In this document: piece after piece, positions 8,202 to 16,951 of the stretch | Layout of the letters: every line of letters starts with the position of its first letter | Position numbering within the stretch: the stretch's first letter is position 1 | Assembly (NCBI RefSeq): GCF_000018405.1 | Contig: NC_009943.1 | Location: 1,801,001 to 1,865,000 of the forward strand | Origin: Desulfosudis oleivorans Hxd3 | GTDB lineage: Bacteria > Desulfobacterota > Desulfobacteria > Desulfobacterales > Desulfosudaceae | Length of the DNA: 64,000 nt | Direction: 5' to 3' | Program-made: the position numbers and the translations under genes | Notes under the pieces: model-generated | Seen by the model: only the letters and a program-made list of their open reading frames with translations | What the model was told of the DNA's origin: nothing | The model's database searches: none

Positions 8202-9452
8202 ATGGCCGACGATATCAAGAAAAGTTACACCACCATCATGGACGATCACTTTCCGCCGCGCATGGAGATCGCCTTTGCGGATGACGACCGGCGGCAGACC
8301 CTGTTTTTTGAAAAAGCCACATGGACCATCGACGGGGTTGAAAAGGGACTGCGCTACGGTGAAAACCCGGGCCAGGAGGCGGCCCTTTACCGGCTGGTCA
8401 ACGGCAGCCTGGTGCTGGGGGATACTGAAACCATTGCGCCAGGCCGGTATCTCGCCTCTGACGTGGAGTTGCTTCAATCCGGCAAACACCCGGGCAAGAC
8501 CAACCTCACCGACACCGACAATGCCTTGAACATTCTGCGTTACTTCAGCGACAGGCCCACGGCTGTGATCGTCAAACACAACAATCCCTGCGGCGTGGCA
8601 AGGGCCGCCTCCCTGGAAGAGGCGTTTGCCAAAGCCTACATGGCCGATCGCATCGCGGCCTTTGGCGGGTGTATCGCGCTCAACCGGCCCGTTGATAAAC
8701 CCACGGCCGAGGCCATATCGGCCCAGTACGCCGAGGTGGTGGTGGCCCCGGATTTCGAGGAGGGGGTGCTGCCGGTTCTCTTTTCCCGTAAAAACCTGCG
8801 GGTGATCCGCATTCGCGCCATGGACAAGCTGGAAAGCTTTGTGGGAAAGCGGTTTGTGGATTTTAAAAGCCTGATCGACGGCGGCATTATTGCCCAGTGG
8901 TCCTTTGTGCCGACAGTTCGCACCAAAGCCGACCTGCTGCCGGCCCAATGTGAATACAAGGGGAAACTCTACACCATCGACCGCCAGCCCACAGACCGGG
9001 AGTATACCGACATGCTGTTTGGCTGGCTGGTGGAGTCGGGTGTGACCTCCAACTCGGTGATTTACGTCAGGGACGAGGTCACCGTGGGCATCGGCACCGG
9101 CGAGCAGGATCGGGTGGGCGTGGCTGAAATCGCCAGGGACAAGGCATACCGGAAGCTGGCCGACCGTTATTGCTTTGAGAACCACGGCATTTCCTACGCC
9201 GATCTTTCCGATCCGCAGAAAAAGGCGGCCATAGACGAACGGGTGGCCAAAGAAAAAGGGGGCCTGATCGGGGCGGCCATGATCAGCGACGCCTTTTTCC
9301 CGTTCCGAGACGGCGTGGACGTGGGATTAAAAGAGGGGGTGTCTGCCGTGATTCATCCGGGCGGCTCACAGAACGATTACCAGTCCATTGAGGCCTGCAA
9401 CCAGGCCGGCGCCGCCATGGTGTTTACCGGCCAGCGCAGTTTTAAACATTAA
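8202..9452 (+). CDS. purH: AICAR transformylase (PurH C-terminal half, separate gene)
   Basis: The 416-residue protein is the formyltransferase half of PurH, which moves a formyl group from 10-formyl-THF to AICAR. It has the LRYGENPGQEAALY and HNNPCGVA motifs (the Lys-His pair of KHNNPCG is essential in the family), then AFGGCIALNR and IHPGGSQNDYQSIEACN near the end. It has its own GGAGAG site and follows the cyclohydrolase gene directly, so both steps are likely made from one mRNA. Confidence 0.93.
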   Translation: MADDIKKSYTTIMDDHFPPRMEIAFADDDRRQTLFFEKATWTIDGVEKGLRYGENPGQEAALYRLVNGSLVLGDTETIAPGRYLASDVELLQSGKHPGKTNLTDTDNALNILRYFSDRPTAVIVKHNNPCGVARAASLEEAFAKAYMADRIAAFGGCIALNRPVDKPTAEAISAQYAEVVVAPDFEEGVLPVLFSRKNLRVIRIRAMDKLESFVGKRFVDFKSLIDGGIIAQWSFVPTVRTKADLLPAQCEYKGKLYTIDRQPTDREYTDMLFGWLVESGVTSNSVIYVRDEVTVGIGTGEQDRVGVAEIARDKAYRKLADRYCFENHGISYADLSDPQKKAAIDERVAKEKGGLIGAAMISDAFFPFRDGVDVGLKEGVSAVIHPGGSQNDYQSIEACNQAGAAMVFTGQRSFKH

Positions 9453-9502
9453 CCCGAGACTTTCTGGAAATTAAAATTCACCGCAAAACCGGGGGATCAT
9501 TC

Positions 9503-9850
9503 ATGCACGAAATGGGTATTGCCATGCAGATTGTGGAGATTGCCGGCGGAGCCATTCCTTCGGGGATCGAAAATCCTTCGGTGGCAAAGGTGAACATTCG
9601 GGTGGGCAAGCTGACCGCGGTGGTGCCGACAAGCCTGACCTTCTGTTTCAACATCGCCACGCAGGATACGCCCCTGGCCGGCGCCGAGCTTGTCATTGAG
9701 GAGGTGCCGGTGGTGGCCCGGTGCAAGCAGTGCGGCCATGAATGGATCATCACAGGTCCTGATTTTTCGTGCGAAACATGCAGGGCAGGGGAGGTGGATA
9801 TTTTGTCCGGCCGGGAGCTGGATATCGTTTCCATCGAATTAAAAGAATAA
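9503..9850 (+). CDS. hypA: Hydrogenase nickel incorporation protein HypA
   Basis: This 115-residue protein begins MHEMGIAMQIVEIA; His2 is the nickel ligand of HypA. It carries a zinc site of two CxxC pairs (RCKQCGHEW and SCETCRAGE). It delivers Ni to [NiFe]-hydrogenase large subunits together with HypB. No other hyp or hydrogenase gene is in the window, so it must serve hydrogenases encoded elsewhere. It is followed by a 124-nt gap with a hexamer array. Confidence 0.93.
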   Translation: MHEMGIAMQIVEIAGGAIPSGIENPSVAKVNIRVGKLTAVVPTSLTFCFNIATQDTPLAGAELVIEEVPVVARCKQCGHEWIITGPDFSCETCRAGEVDILSGRELDIVSIELKE

Positions 9851-9857
9851 CATTTTT

Positions 9858-9887
9858 ATCAAAATCGGTATCGGTATCGAAATCGAC
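9858..9887. repeat. ATCGNN hexamer array, 5 units
   Basis: Units ATCAAA, ATCGGT, ATCGGT, ATCGAA and ATCGAC follow one another with exact 6-nt period directly after hypA. Confidence 0.65.
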
Positions 9888-9974
9888 TCCCGGAAGCATC
9901 CTAAAATCAACCCATGACCCGCGGCTGGCCGTTAAGGCGTGCCGCCGGCCTGCCACATCATAAGGAGAACGCTG

Positions 9975-11021
9975 ATGAAAAATTCAATGAGCAACATTCT
10001 GGCCGCCCTGTTTACGGTGGTGGCGATACTGGCCGCCGGTTTTGCCGTTCTGGTGGCGGTGCAGGCCGCCTGGATCAACGGCACGATTGAAACGCAGACG
10101 GTCATGCCCGGCGAGTATATTTTTGACAGCACCTATCCGGTCAGCCTGGAGGAGATTTCCGGCGCCAGGGATTTGGCCGATCAATTCATGACGGAAGAGG
10201 GTCAGCTCCGGCCGGGTAGTGAAGTAAACCCTGAAACCTATATGACCGATACATTTACCATCAGCGTGGCTACCCTGGCCTATTTTAACTACCTGGGGGC
10301 CCTTTTTGCCGACAGCCCGGACCTGCCGTCCCACCTGGAAAAGGTCAAGGCCCTGCTGTTTGAGCAACTGCCCGAAGAGAGGGCCGGCATGCTTTACAGC
10401 CTGTATGAAAGTTACCTGACCTGCGAACTGGAGCTTTCTGAAATGCTCGCCGACCGTCCGGAACCGAAAACCGCCGCCGAAGTGGTGCGGCTGCTGGCCG
10501 AGGCCCAGCAGTTCCGCAGGGAATACCTGGGTGCGGACGTGGCCGATGCCCTGTTTGGTGCCGATATCAAGACCCGTGAGTACGCGCTTCGCAGAAGCGC
10601 GGTCGCCGGGGATACCCACCTGTATGGCCAGGAAAAGGAGGCCCGCATCGACCGGCTCACCGAAGAGATGTGGGGAGACCAGGCCCAGGCGATAAATGAT
10701 TACTCTCAGCCCTTTCACCGCTACCGGGAAAAGCTTCAGGTTTACGCCAGGGACATGGCGGAAATGGAGACCGATACCCAGCGGGAAGAGATGGTAAAAG
10801 CGTTTCGCAACCGCTATTTTTCCCCCGAGGTCGTTGCCCAGCTTGAGGCTATTGATGTTCAGATGGCTCAGCAGCAGCAGGCGGACGAGCGGTTTGAGCA
10901 GGAGAAACAGCAGATCCTGGAAAATGACAGACTGAGCCAGGAGGAGAAAGACGCGGCCCTGCGTGCCCTGGCCATGGAGGTGTATGGCGAGCAGCTGCTT
11001 CCGCCGGATGAGCATCCATGA
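9975..11021 (+). CDS. Lipase-chaperone-like (LifO/PF03280-type) membrane-anchored protein, divergent
   Basis: The 348-residue protein starts at ATG 9975 (AAGGAG site at 9962-9967) with a single N-terminal membrane anchor (residues about 8-28). The rest is helical. The C-terminal part (YFSPEVVAQLEAID followed by a QILENDRLSQEEKDAAL helix) matches the end of lipase modulators, which fold secreted lipases in the periplasm. REYLGADVADALFG and TREYALRR also fit. The signature RxxFDYxLSxxGE is degenerate (YFNYLGALFADSPD). No lipase gene is adjacent. The stop overlaps the mutY start (ATGA). A generic periplasmic helical protein is the alternative. Confidence 0.6.
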   Translation: MKNSMSNILAALFTVVAILAAGFAVLVAVQAAWINGTIETQTVMPGEYIFDSTYPVSLEEISGARDLADQFMTEEGQLRPGSEVNPETYMTDTFTISVATLAYFNYLGALFADSPDLPSHLEKVKALLFEQLPEERAGMLYSLYESYLTCELELSEMLADRPEPKTAAEVVRLLAEAQQFRREYLGADVADALFGADIKTREYALRRSAVAGDTHLYGQEKEARIDRLTEEMWGDQAQAINDYSQPFHRYREKLQVYARDMAEMETDTQREEMVKAFRNRYFSPEVVAQLEAIDVQMAQQQQADERFEQEKQQILENDRLSQEEKDAALRALAMEVYGEQLLPPDEHP

Positions 11022-12100
11022 CACTGTTTTCCGCCGGGCCGTTCCAGCGCCGGCTGCTGCGCTGGTATACGGCCCATCAGCGGGACCTGCCGTGGCGAAG
11101 ATCGAAAAACCCTTATCACATCTGGGTTTCCGAGGTGATGCTGCAACAGACCCAGGTTGCCACGGTGGTTGATTACTACCGGCGGTTTCTGCAGGCCTTT
11201 CCCGATATCGGGACCCTGGCGGTCGCCGAGCTTCAGGATGTTTTAAAGCTGTGGGAGGGTCTGGGCTACTATGCCCGGGCAGCCAACCTTCACAAGGCCG
11301 CGCGGCAAATCGTTGCCGGCGGTAAAAAGCGCGTTCCCCGCACCCCTGAAACCTTTGGCCGGCTGCCCGGCGTGGGGGACTATATTAACGCGGCGGTCTC
11401 CAGCATCGCCTTCGGCCATCCGCTGCCGGTGGTCGACGGCAATGTCAAGCGGGTCCTGGCAAGGCTTTTTCTTTTGGACGAGCCGGTCAACCGGCCCTCA
11501 AACCACAGGGTGTTTCTTGAAAAGGCCCGCCTGCTGCTGGCTTTCAAAGATCCCGGCACCTTTAATCAGGCGATGATGGAGCTGGGCGCCCTGGTGTGCA
11601 AACCGGGCCGGCCCCTGTGCGACCAATGTCCTGTAGCATCGTTCTGTGGGGCCCATCAGGCCGGGCGCGTCACCGATTTCCCCAGGCGGCTGGCCGCCAG
11701 AAAAAACCCTCACCATCATCTGGCTGTGGGGCTGGTAAAAAAAGGAAACCGGTTTCTTATTGTGCGTCGGCCGGCAACCGGTCTTCTGGCCGGGCTGTGG
11801 GAGATGCCCGGGGGCCGAGTAGAAAAGCCTGAAAACCCGGCCGATGCCTGTTGCCGGGCCGTTCTGGAGAGCGTCGGTCTCACGGTTTTCCCCGGCCCGC
11901 GCCTTGCCCGGGTTGCCCATGCCTACACCCATTTTAAAATCACCATGGACCTGTTTGCCTGCGACGTTGTCTCCGGCCGAGTAAAAAGAAACGGGTACCA
12001 GGCCCACCACTGGATCCGCATGAAAGATATTGGCCAATATCCTTTTCACAGGGCCATGCACAAGGCCTTTGCCGCACTGGCGGGCGCCCTCCCTCCTTGA
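11018..12100 (+). CDS. mutY: A/G-specific adenine DNA glycosylase MutY
   Basis: The 360-residue enzyme removes adenine mispaired with 8-oxoguanine. It has the HhH-GPD fold: SEVMLQQTQVATVV with the catalytic glutamate, the hairpin LPGVGDYINAAV, and VVDGNVKRVLARL with the catalytic aspartate. The [4Fe-4S] loop has four cysteines (CKPGRPLCDQC, then ASFC). Residues about 230-355 form the NUDIX-like 8-oxoG recognition domain. Its start overlaps the preceding gene by 4 nt, so it is translationally coupled. It converges with the hybrid kinase. Confidence 0.95.
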   Translation: MTLFSAGPFQRRLLRWYTAHQRDLPWRRSKNPYHIWVSEVMLQQTQVATVVDYYRRFLQAFPDIGTLAVAELQDVLKLWEGLGYYARAANLHKAARQIVAGGKKRVPRTPETFGRLPGVGDYINAAVSSIAFGHPLPVVDGNVKRVLARLFLLDEPVNRPSNHRVFLEKARLLLAFKDPGTFNQAMMELGALVCKPGRPLCDQCPVASFCGAHQAGRVTDFPRRLAARKNPHHHLAVGLVKKGNRFLIVRRPATGLLAGLWEMPGGRVEKPENPADACCRAVLESVGLTVFPGPRLARVAHAYTHFKITMDLFACDVVSGRVKRNGYQAHHWIRMKDIGQYPFHRAMHKAFAALAGALPP

Positions 12101-12133
12101 TCCTTTTGTGTCGACCGGACTGGAACTCTTAAT

Positions 12134-14467
12134 TTAATCGATCGCCGGTGGTGTGCCCCCGTCGTTTTCATCCAGTGCCTCCCGCACTCTGGCGGCCAGC
12201 TCTTTGGCTGAAAAGGGTTTCTGAAGAAAGTGAACGCCGTCGTCCAGCACGCCGTGGTGGGCAATGACATTGGCCGTGTAGCCGGACATGAACAGAAGCC
12301 TGATTCCGGGCCGCAGGGACAGCGCTCTGGTGGCCAGGTCCCGGCCGTTCATTTCAGGCATGACCACGTCGGTCATCAGCAGGTGAATGTCGCCGGCATG
12401 CTCCCTGGCCAGGCGCATGGCCTCTCCCGGGGTGGAAGCCGCCAGAACCGTGTAGCCCTGGAGCCTGAGCATGGTCGCGGTCATGTCCAGCAGCAGGGCT
12501 TCGTCTTCCACCAGCAGGATGGTTTCGTGGCCCCGGGCAAGGGGCGCAAAGACCTTTTTGACCGGTGCCGGTGCCATCCCTTCGTCTGTATGCCGGAGCA
12601 GGTAGACCTTGAAGGTTGTTCCTGTGCCCGGTTCGCTGTATACGTTGATAAATCCATTGTTCTGCCTGACAATGCCATAGATCGTGGCCAGGCCCAGGCC
12701 GCTGCCTTTGCCCATCTCCTTGGTGGTGAAAAAGGGCTCGAACAGGTGGGATATGGTTTCGGGATCCATGCCGGCACCGTTGTCGCTGATGGCCAGCAGG
12801 GCATAGGCGCCGGGTATGCAGTCCGGGTGTTCAGCGCAGTAGGCCTCATCAAAATCCGCGGTACCGGTTTCAATGGTGATTTTTCCCGTGCCTTCAATGG
12901 CGTCCCTGGCGTTGACGCACAGGTTGGCCAGAATCTGGTCGACCTGGGAGGGGTCCATTTTTATCAGCATTGGATGTGCGCCCGGATGCCAGGCCAGGTC
13001 AATGTCTTCACCGATAAGCCGCAGCAGCATCTCCAGCATGCTGGCCACGGTGGCATTCAGTTCAAGAACCTTTGGCGCCACAGTCTGTTTACGGGCAAAG
13101 GCCAGAAGCTGGCGCGTTAGGCCGGCGGACCGGTCCGCGGCCTTTTGAATCTGTTCCAGGTGGCCGCGCATGAGATCGTCATCGGCCAGGGTACTTAATG
13201 CCAGGGCCGCGTGGCCCAGAATAACATTGAGCATGTTATTAAAATCGTGGGCCACGCCGCCGGCCAGCCTTCCCACGGATTCGATTTTCTGGGCCTGAAG
13301 CAGCTGGGCCTGAAGTTTTTCCTTTTCTTCCGCGGCCCGCCGGCGTTCGGTGATGTCGATGCCGATGCCGGTGAGGTAGGGCTGGTCGTCAATGGTTAAT
13401 CGACTGCCCGTGAAATACATGGGAATGGTGGTGCCGTCCTTTTTCTGCAGGTCGGCCTCGGCCTCTCCGGAGCCCTTTTCCATGGTTGCCTGAACTCCCT
13501 CAAGTATGGCCTTGATGCTTTTTTCATCATTTTCGAACCACTTGAGGATATGCATGCCGTTTAACTCGTCGGAAGTGTAGCCCGACATCGTTTCATGTTT
13601 TTTGTTCCACCGGACCAGCCGCTCATTGGTGTCATACAGATACAGCATGCCCGGTGCACTGTTGAAAATGGCCTCGATAAAGGTTTTTTCCCGCAGCAGC
13701 TCATCTTCCATCTGCTTGCGTTCGGTGATGTCCTCGTAGATGCCCAGCACGGCAAAAGGGAGACCGGTTTCATCCACCAGGGGTACTTTTGACACGTTGA
13801 CCCACAGGCGTTCGCCATCCGCCTGCTGCATCGGTTCAACCACATGAAGGCGTGGACTGTTGCTTTCCAGCACCTCCCGGTCGGATGCGCGGTAGCTTTC
13901 TGCCGTCTCCCTGGGCCATGGCAGCTCAAAATCGGTCTTGCCCACGATCTGACGGGGGTGGTCAAGACCGGCGGCCTTTGCAAAGGCCCTGTTGCAGCCC
14001 AGGTAACGACCTTTTGTATCTTTCCAGAAGATGGACTGGGGCACGGTGTCGATCACCCGGTTGAGCATGGTCCGGCTCTCCCGAAGGGCCGCATCGGCCT
14101 CTCTGTGCTCGGTAATGTCCTGAATCAGGCTCAGACACCGCGAACGGGGGCCGGGCCCCTCCCAGTGGAGGACCGGCGTGTTTCTTAGCCAGCGCGTGCG
14201 CCCGTCCTGATGGACGAACCGGTGCTCGACGGAGACCGCATCCCTGCCGGCGGCGGCAAGATTGATCATTCCGGTGACGCGGTCGCGGTCCTCGTCCGGT
14301 ATACGGCTCAGCCAGAGTTCAGGGTCTTTTTCAAAGGCATCGGCGCCAAAGCCTGTTACCGCCTCACAGCCGGGCCCCTGTTTTGTCGCCACGGCCACGC
14401 CGTTTTCAATGATGACCGTATAGACGTAGTCCTTTATTGCCCCGGTGGCCTGTCTGTCGTCGTTCAT
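12134..14467 (-). CDS. PAS-PAS-PAS hybrid histidine kinase with C-terminal receiver
   Basis: The 777-residue protein has no membrane span, so it is a cytosolic sensor. Three PAS units (about 15-120, 135-250 and 262-375) precede a HisKA dimerisation helix with the phospho-acceptor H407 in GGVAHDFNNML. The HATPase domain (about 455-625) has an intact N-box (LANLCVNARDAI), DNGAGMD and GKGSGLGLATIYG. The receiver (about 640-760) has VEDE, the phospho-acceptor aspartate in MTDVVMPEMNGRD, SGY and QKPF. The input signal and output partner are unknown. The Cys-rich PAS gene begins 33 nt beyond its start and is in the same orientation. Confidence 0.9.
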   Translation of the reverse strand: MNDDRQATGAIKDYVYTVIIENGVAVATKQGPGCEAVTGFGADAFEKDPELWLSRIPDEDRDRVTGMINLAAAGRDAVSVEHRFVHQDGRTRWLRNTPVLHWEGPGPRSRCLSLIQDITEHREADAALRESRTMLNRVIDTVPQSIFWKDTKGRYLGCNRAFAKAAGLDHPRQIVGKTDFELPWPRETAESYRASDREVLESNSPRLHVVEPMQQADGERLWVNVSKVPLVDETGLPFAVLGIYEDITERKQMEDELLREKTFIEAIFNSAPGMLYLYDTNERLVRWNKKHETMSGYTSDELNGMHILKWFENDEKSIKAILEGVQATMEKGSGEAEADLQKKDGTTIPMYFTGSRLTIDDQPYLTGIGIDITERRRAAEEKEKLQAQLLQAQKIESVGRLAGGVAHDFNNMLNVILGHAALALSTLADDDLMRGHLEQIQKAADRSAGLTRQLLAFARKQTVAPKVLELNATVASMLEMLLRLIGEDIDLAWHPGAHPMLIKMDPSQVDQILANLCVNARDAIEGTGKITIETGTADFDEAYCAEHPDCIPGAYALLAISDNGAGMDPETISHLFEPFFTTKEMGKGSGLGLATIYGIVRQNNGFINVYSEPGTGTTFKVYLLRHTDEGMAPAPVKKVFAPLARGHETILLVEDEALLLDMTATMLRLQGYTVLAASTPGEAMRLAREHAGDIHLLMTDVVMPEMNGRDLATRALSLRPGIRLLFMSGYTANVIAHHGVLDDGVHFLQKPFSAKELAARVREALDENDGGTPPAID

Positions 14468-14499
14468 TGGCGTCTCTCATGGCGGTGCCAGACCGCCTT

Positions 14500-15015
14500 T
14501 CAGTTCTTGCCGGTATCTGAAACGCTGTCGATTCGCAGCAGTATGCTTTCTCCTACCTTTTCGGTGGATATGTAAAACTTGAGTATCTTTATGCCGGCTT
14601 CTGTTTTTATGCTTTGAAAGGCCGGTATATTTTTATACCCCTTACCCGTGGCAAGGGTATCCATCACCGTGTTTCTGATTGCGCAGGTTTTACAGTGCAG
14701 GGTGTTGCCACAGCCGCCCTCCTCGTCGGCATAGGAGCACTCAAAAGCATCGCCCCCCAGGGCGTTTTCGATTTCTTCCATGTTTTTGCCCAGCATCTCC
14801 AGTCCGCTCTGGTTGGCACCGGTAACAACACCATCAGGATTGAGCACAAAAACAGGCTCCTGCACGTAATTCAGTACCTCCTTTGCCGTGCGCGGCTCAA
14901 AGCCGGAGAGTTTAATCGCGCACTGGGAGCAGATCCCGTGACTGATGTCTCCGTCCGACGCATATGCTTCATCAGACCCGAGTGCTTTTTCGCACCAGGC
15001 GCAGACCTGTTTCAT
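14500..15015 (-). CDS. Cysteine-rich PAS-domain protein
   Basis: The 171-residue protein starts with a CAWC motif and a CSQC pair (residues 5-32), likely a small zinc ribbon. A PAS core follows (PVFVLNPDGVVTGANQSGLEMLG) with an inserted Cys cluster (FECSYADEEGGCGNTLHCKTC). The extra cysteines could bind Fe-S or zinc and make it a redox sensor, but this is inference. It lies just upstream of the hybrid kinase in the same orientation and may feed it. A good GAAAGGA site precedes the ATG. Confidence 0.7.
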   Translation of the reverse strand: MKQVCAWCEKALGSDEAYASDGDISHGICSQCAIKLSGFEPRTAKEVLNYVQEPVFVLNPDGVVTGANQSGLEMLGKNMEEIENALGGDAFECSYADEEGGCGNTLHCKTCAIRNTVMDTLATGKGYKNIPAFQSIKTEAGIKILKFYISTEKVGESILLRIDSVSDTGKN

Positions 15016-15063
15016 GGTGATCCTTTCTGCTGATAAACACGAAGTCCACCGGACCCACTATTT

Positions 15064-15846
15064 TTACTTGATACCGGCCAGCACCGTTTTTGCCTCGGGC
15101 CAGTCGTACAGGACCGCGTCCCATACATAGGTGGGGTGTTCCGTGGTCAGGCACCGGTTCAGTTCGGTGCGGGCCGCCGCTGTTTCATTCTTTGCAAGGA
15201 GAATGCGTCCCATGGTCAGGCTGGCAAGGGTGAGGTTCGGATCCTTTGCAACGGCCCATCGGGCAAGGTCAACGGCTTGTTCCATGTCCTTTATGGGCCA
15301 GGGCGATTCGGAATATATCTTGGCCAGAATCACGCCGGACAGAACTGCCAGACGGTGGTTCGGATCGGTGTCAATGGCCTGGTGAAGATAGGCCTTGGCC
15401 TGCTTGACCTGGCCGGCGGCGGAAAAGAGCCCTGACATGTCGGCCAGCCGGGCATAGGCGGTGCCGGCCCAGTACATGCCGCCCACCGACTTTGAATTGA
15501 CGGCCAGGGCCTGTTCGGCAAGCAGAATGGTGCGTTCTACCATGGTTTTCCGTTCTTTTTTATCCGTCACCTCTTCTGATTTTTTAAAGATTACCTCCGC
15601 CAGTCGCCACATGGCCTCGTCATTGTCCGGCGCCAGGGCCAGGGCCTCTTTGTGGACCGCGATGGCTCTGTCCAGGTTGGCAAGGTCTACATGCATCTGC
15701 CCTTCAAGGGCCCACCCCTGTTCCATGAGGCTTTTAAAGCGGTCCGCTGCTTCATCGGCCCGGGCATGGGCCGACGGCGCCAGCGCAACCAGAATCAAAA
15801 TAGAGAAAAAAACTATCGGTAAATAGAACCCTCTTTTGCTTTTCAT
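15064..15846 (-). CDS. Exported TPR-repeat protein
   Basis: The 260-residue protein has a Sec signal peptide (KSKRGFYLPIVFFSILILV, cleavage near SAHARA). The remainder is tetratricopeptide-like helices, e.g. LDRAIAVHKEALALAPDNDEAM and VKQAKAYLHQAIDTDPNHR. It is probably a periplasmic scaffold. The start ATG has a GGGAG site. Its partner cannot be inferred. Confidence 0.75.
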   Translation of the reverse strand: MKSKRGFYLPIVFFSILILVALAPSAHARADEAADRFKSLMEQGWALEGQMHVDLANLDRAIAVHKEALALAPDNDEAMWRLAEVIFKKSEEVTDKKERKTMVERTILLAEQALAVNSKSVGGMYWAGTAYARLADMSGLFSAAGQVKQAKAYLHQAIDTDPNHRLAVLSGVILAKIYSESPWPIKDMEQAVDLARWAVAKDPNLTLASLTMGRILLAKNETAAARTELNRCLTTEHPTYVWDAVLYDWPEAKTVLAGIK

Positions 15847-15955
15847 AAATAGCTCCCGTTTTCTGCCAGGTTTTTTCCACTGAAATTGGTATAGCGTTCG
15901 GCACGATGGCGCTTTCGATACCGATTTGGTTTATAAAAGGAATGCCCCCGCATTT

Positions 15956-16810
15956 CTATGATTCTTCGCCCGGCTTCTCCCACTCCCCGTCCCGATACTT
16001 CTCCCGAATTGCCTTGAGCTCATCCTTGATGGTCTCATACTCCTCTTTTTTGCCCAGAAGCCAGGCCATGTGCTTCATCTGGCCCTCTTTTGTAAACTCC
16101 GGGTCAAAATAGTGAAAGTCCAGGTCCGGGCCGTTCTGGCGGGCCCGTGATTTGCAGATTGCGCATTCCAGGTCGCCGTCGGCATGGGGCCGGAACAGGT
16201 CGGAAAAACAGCGGGGGCAACGGCCCGGGCCGGCCTGTTTTTCATGATCCGCCGGTGGCCGTATCAGGGCCTCGGCGATGGCCTCGACCTTTGCATCAAA
16301 TGAACCGGCCCTGGCCACTTCTCCCGGATGGGTCCCCACAAAGCTTTCCACGCTAACCACGTTGAGCCCCAGGGAGGCGGTCTGAACGCACAGGGCGGTC
16401 TGTGCGATGCCGTTGTATTTCTCCAGACCCAGGGTCAGGACCACGGCGGTGGAGATATCCTGAAACGCCTGAAAGTAGTGGGCCGCCTGCAACACCCGGT
16501 CCGATATCATCTTCACGATCCCCACCGGCCCCAGTGCGTAGTTGGGGGCCGCCATGATCACGGCATCGGCCTGTTTAATCTGTTCCAGCAGCCATGCCAG
16601 GTCGTCTTCGATCATGCATGTCTTGCCCGGTATCAGGCAGGCATAGCACCCCCGGCACGGGGCAACAGAGAGTTTCGGCAGCCGGACCAGGGAGAGCTGC
16701 CAGTTATCGCCCATTTGACGGGCAACGGCCTTTGCAACGATTTCCGAGTTGCCTGTCTTGCGGTAGGACCCGATCAGGCCCATCAATTTTTTTTTCAATC
16801 GCTTCTCCAT
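15956..16810 (-). CDS. NAD(P)H-dependent FMN reductase / flavodoxin-fold iron-sulfur-type protein
   Basis: The 284-residue protein begins with the flavodoxin-like phosphate loop GLIGSYRKTGNSE and the cysteine-bearing CRGCYACLIPGKTCMIEDD, typical of NADPH-dependent FMN reductases of anaerobes. Residues about 90-170 hold the APNYALGPVGIVKMISDR flavin loop. A C-terminal zinc-ribbon (CPRC, then CAIC) and a charged helical tail follow. It likely binds FMN and acts as a small electron carrier or reductase; the substrate is unknown. Confidence 0.75.
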   Translation of the reverse strand: MEKRLKKKLMGLIGSYRKTGNSEIVAKAVARQMGDNWQLSLVRLPKLSVAPCRGCYACLIPGKTCMIEDDLAWLLEQIKQADAVIMAAPNYALGPVGIVKMISDRVLQAAHYFQAFQDISTAVVLTLGLEKYNGIAQTALCVQTASLGLNVVSVESFVGTHPGEVARAGSFDAKVEAIAEALIRPPADHEKQAGPGRCPRCFSDLFRPHADGDLECAICKSRARQNGPDLDFHYFDPEFTKEGQMKHMAWLLGKKEEYETIKDELKAIREKYRDGEWEKPGEES

Positions 16811-16879
16811 TTATTAAGGCCATCTCTAAAAATTCGCAAAGGTTTGTGCCCCCTGCCTTACACGCAGTGTTTATGCTTT

Positions 16880-16906
16880 TTTTGCGTCCTTTGCGTCTCT
16901 GCGTGG
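16880..16906 (-). repeat. 9-nt-period array (GCAAAG type)
   Basis: Three units TTTTGCGTC, CTTTGCGTC and TCTGCGTGG (reverse of GACGCAAAG) lie between amrS and the flavoprotein gene. Confidence 0.55.
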
Positions 16907-16951
16907 AATTTAATTTTTCGAAGTTCCCTTAAATGCGGTGAAAAGGAAACA

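Noticed and set aside
7490-9452. purH broken by a frameshift
   Set aside because: Each half has its own ribosome binding site and intact motifs, and the split form is known in this bacterial group.
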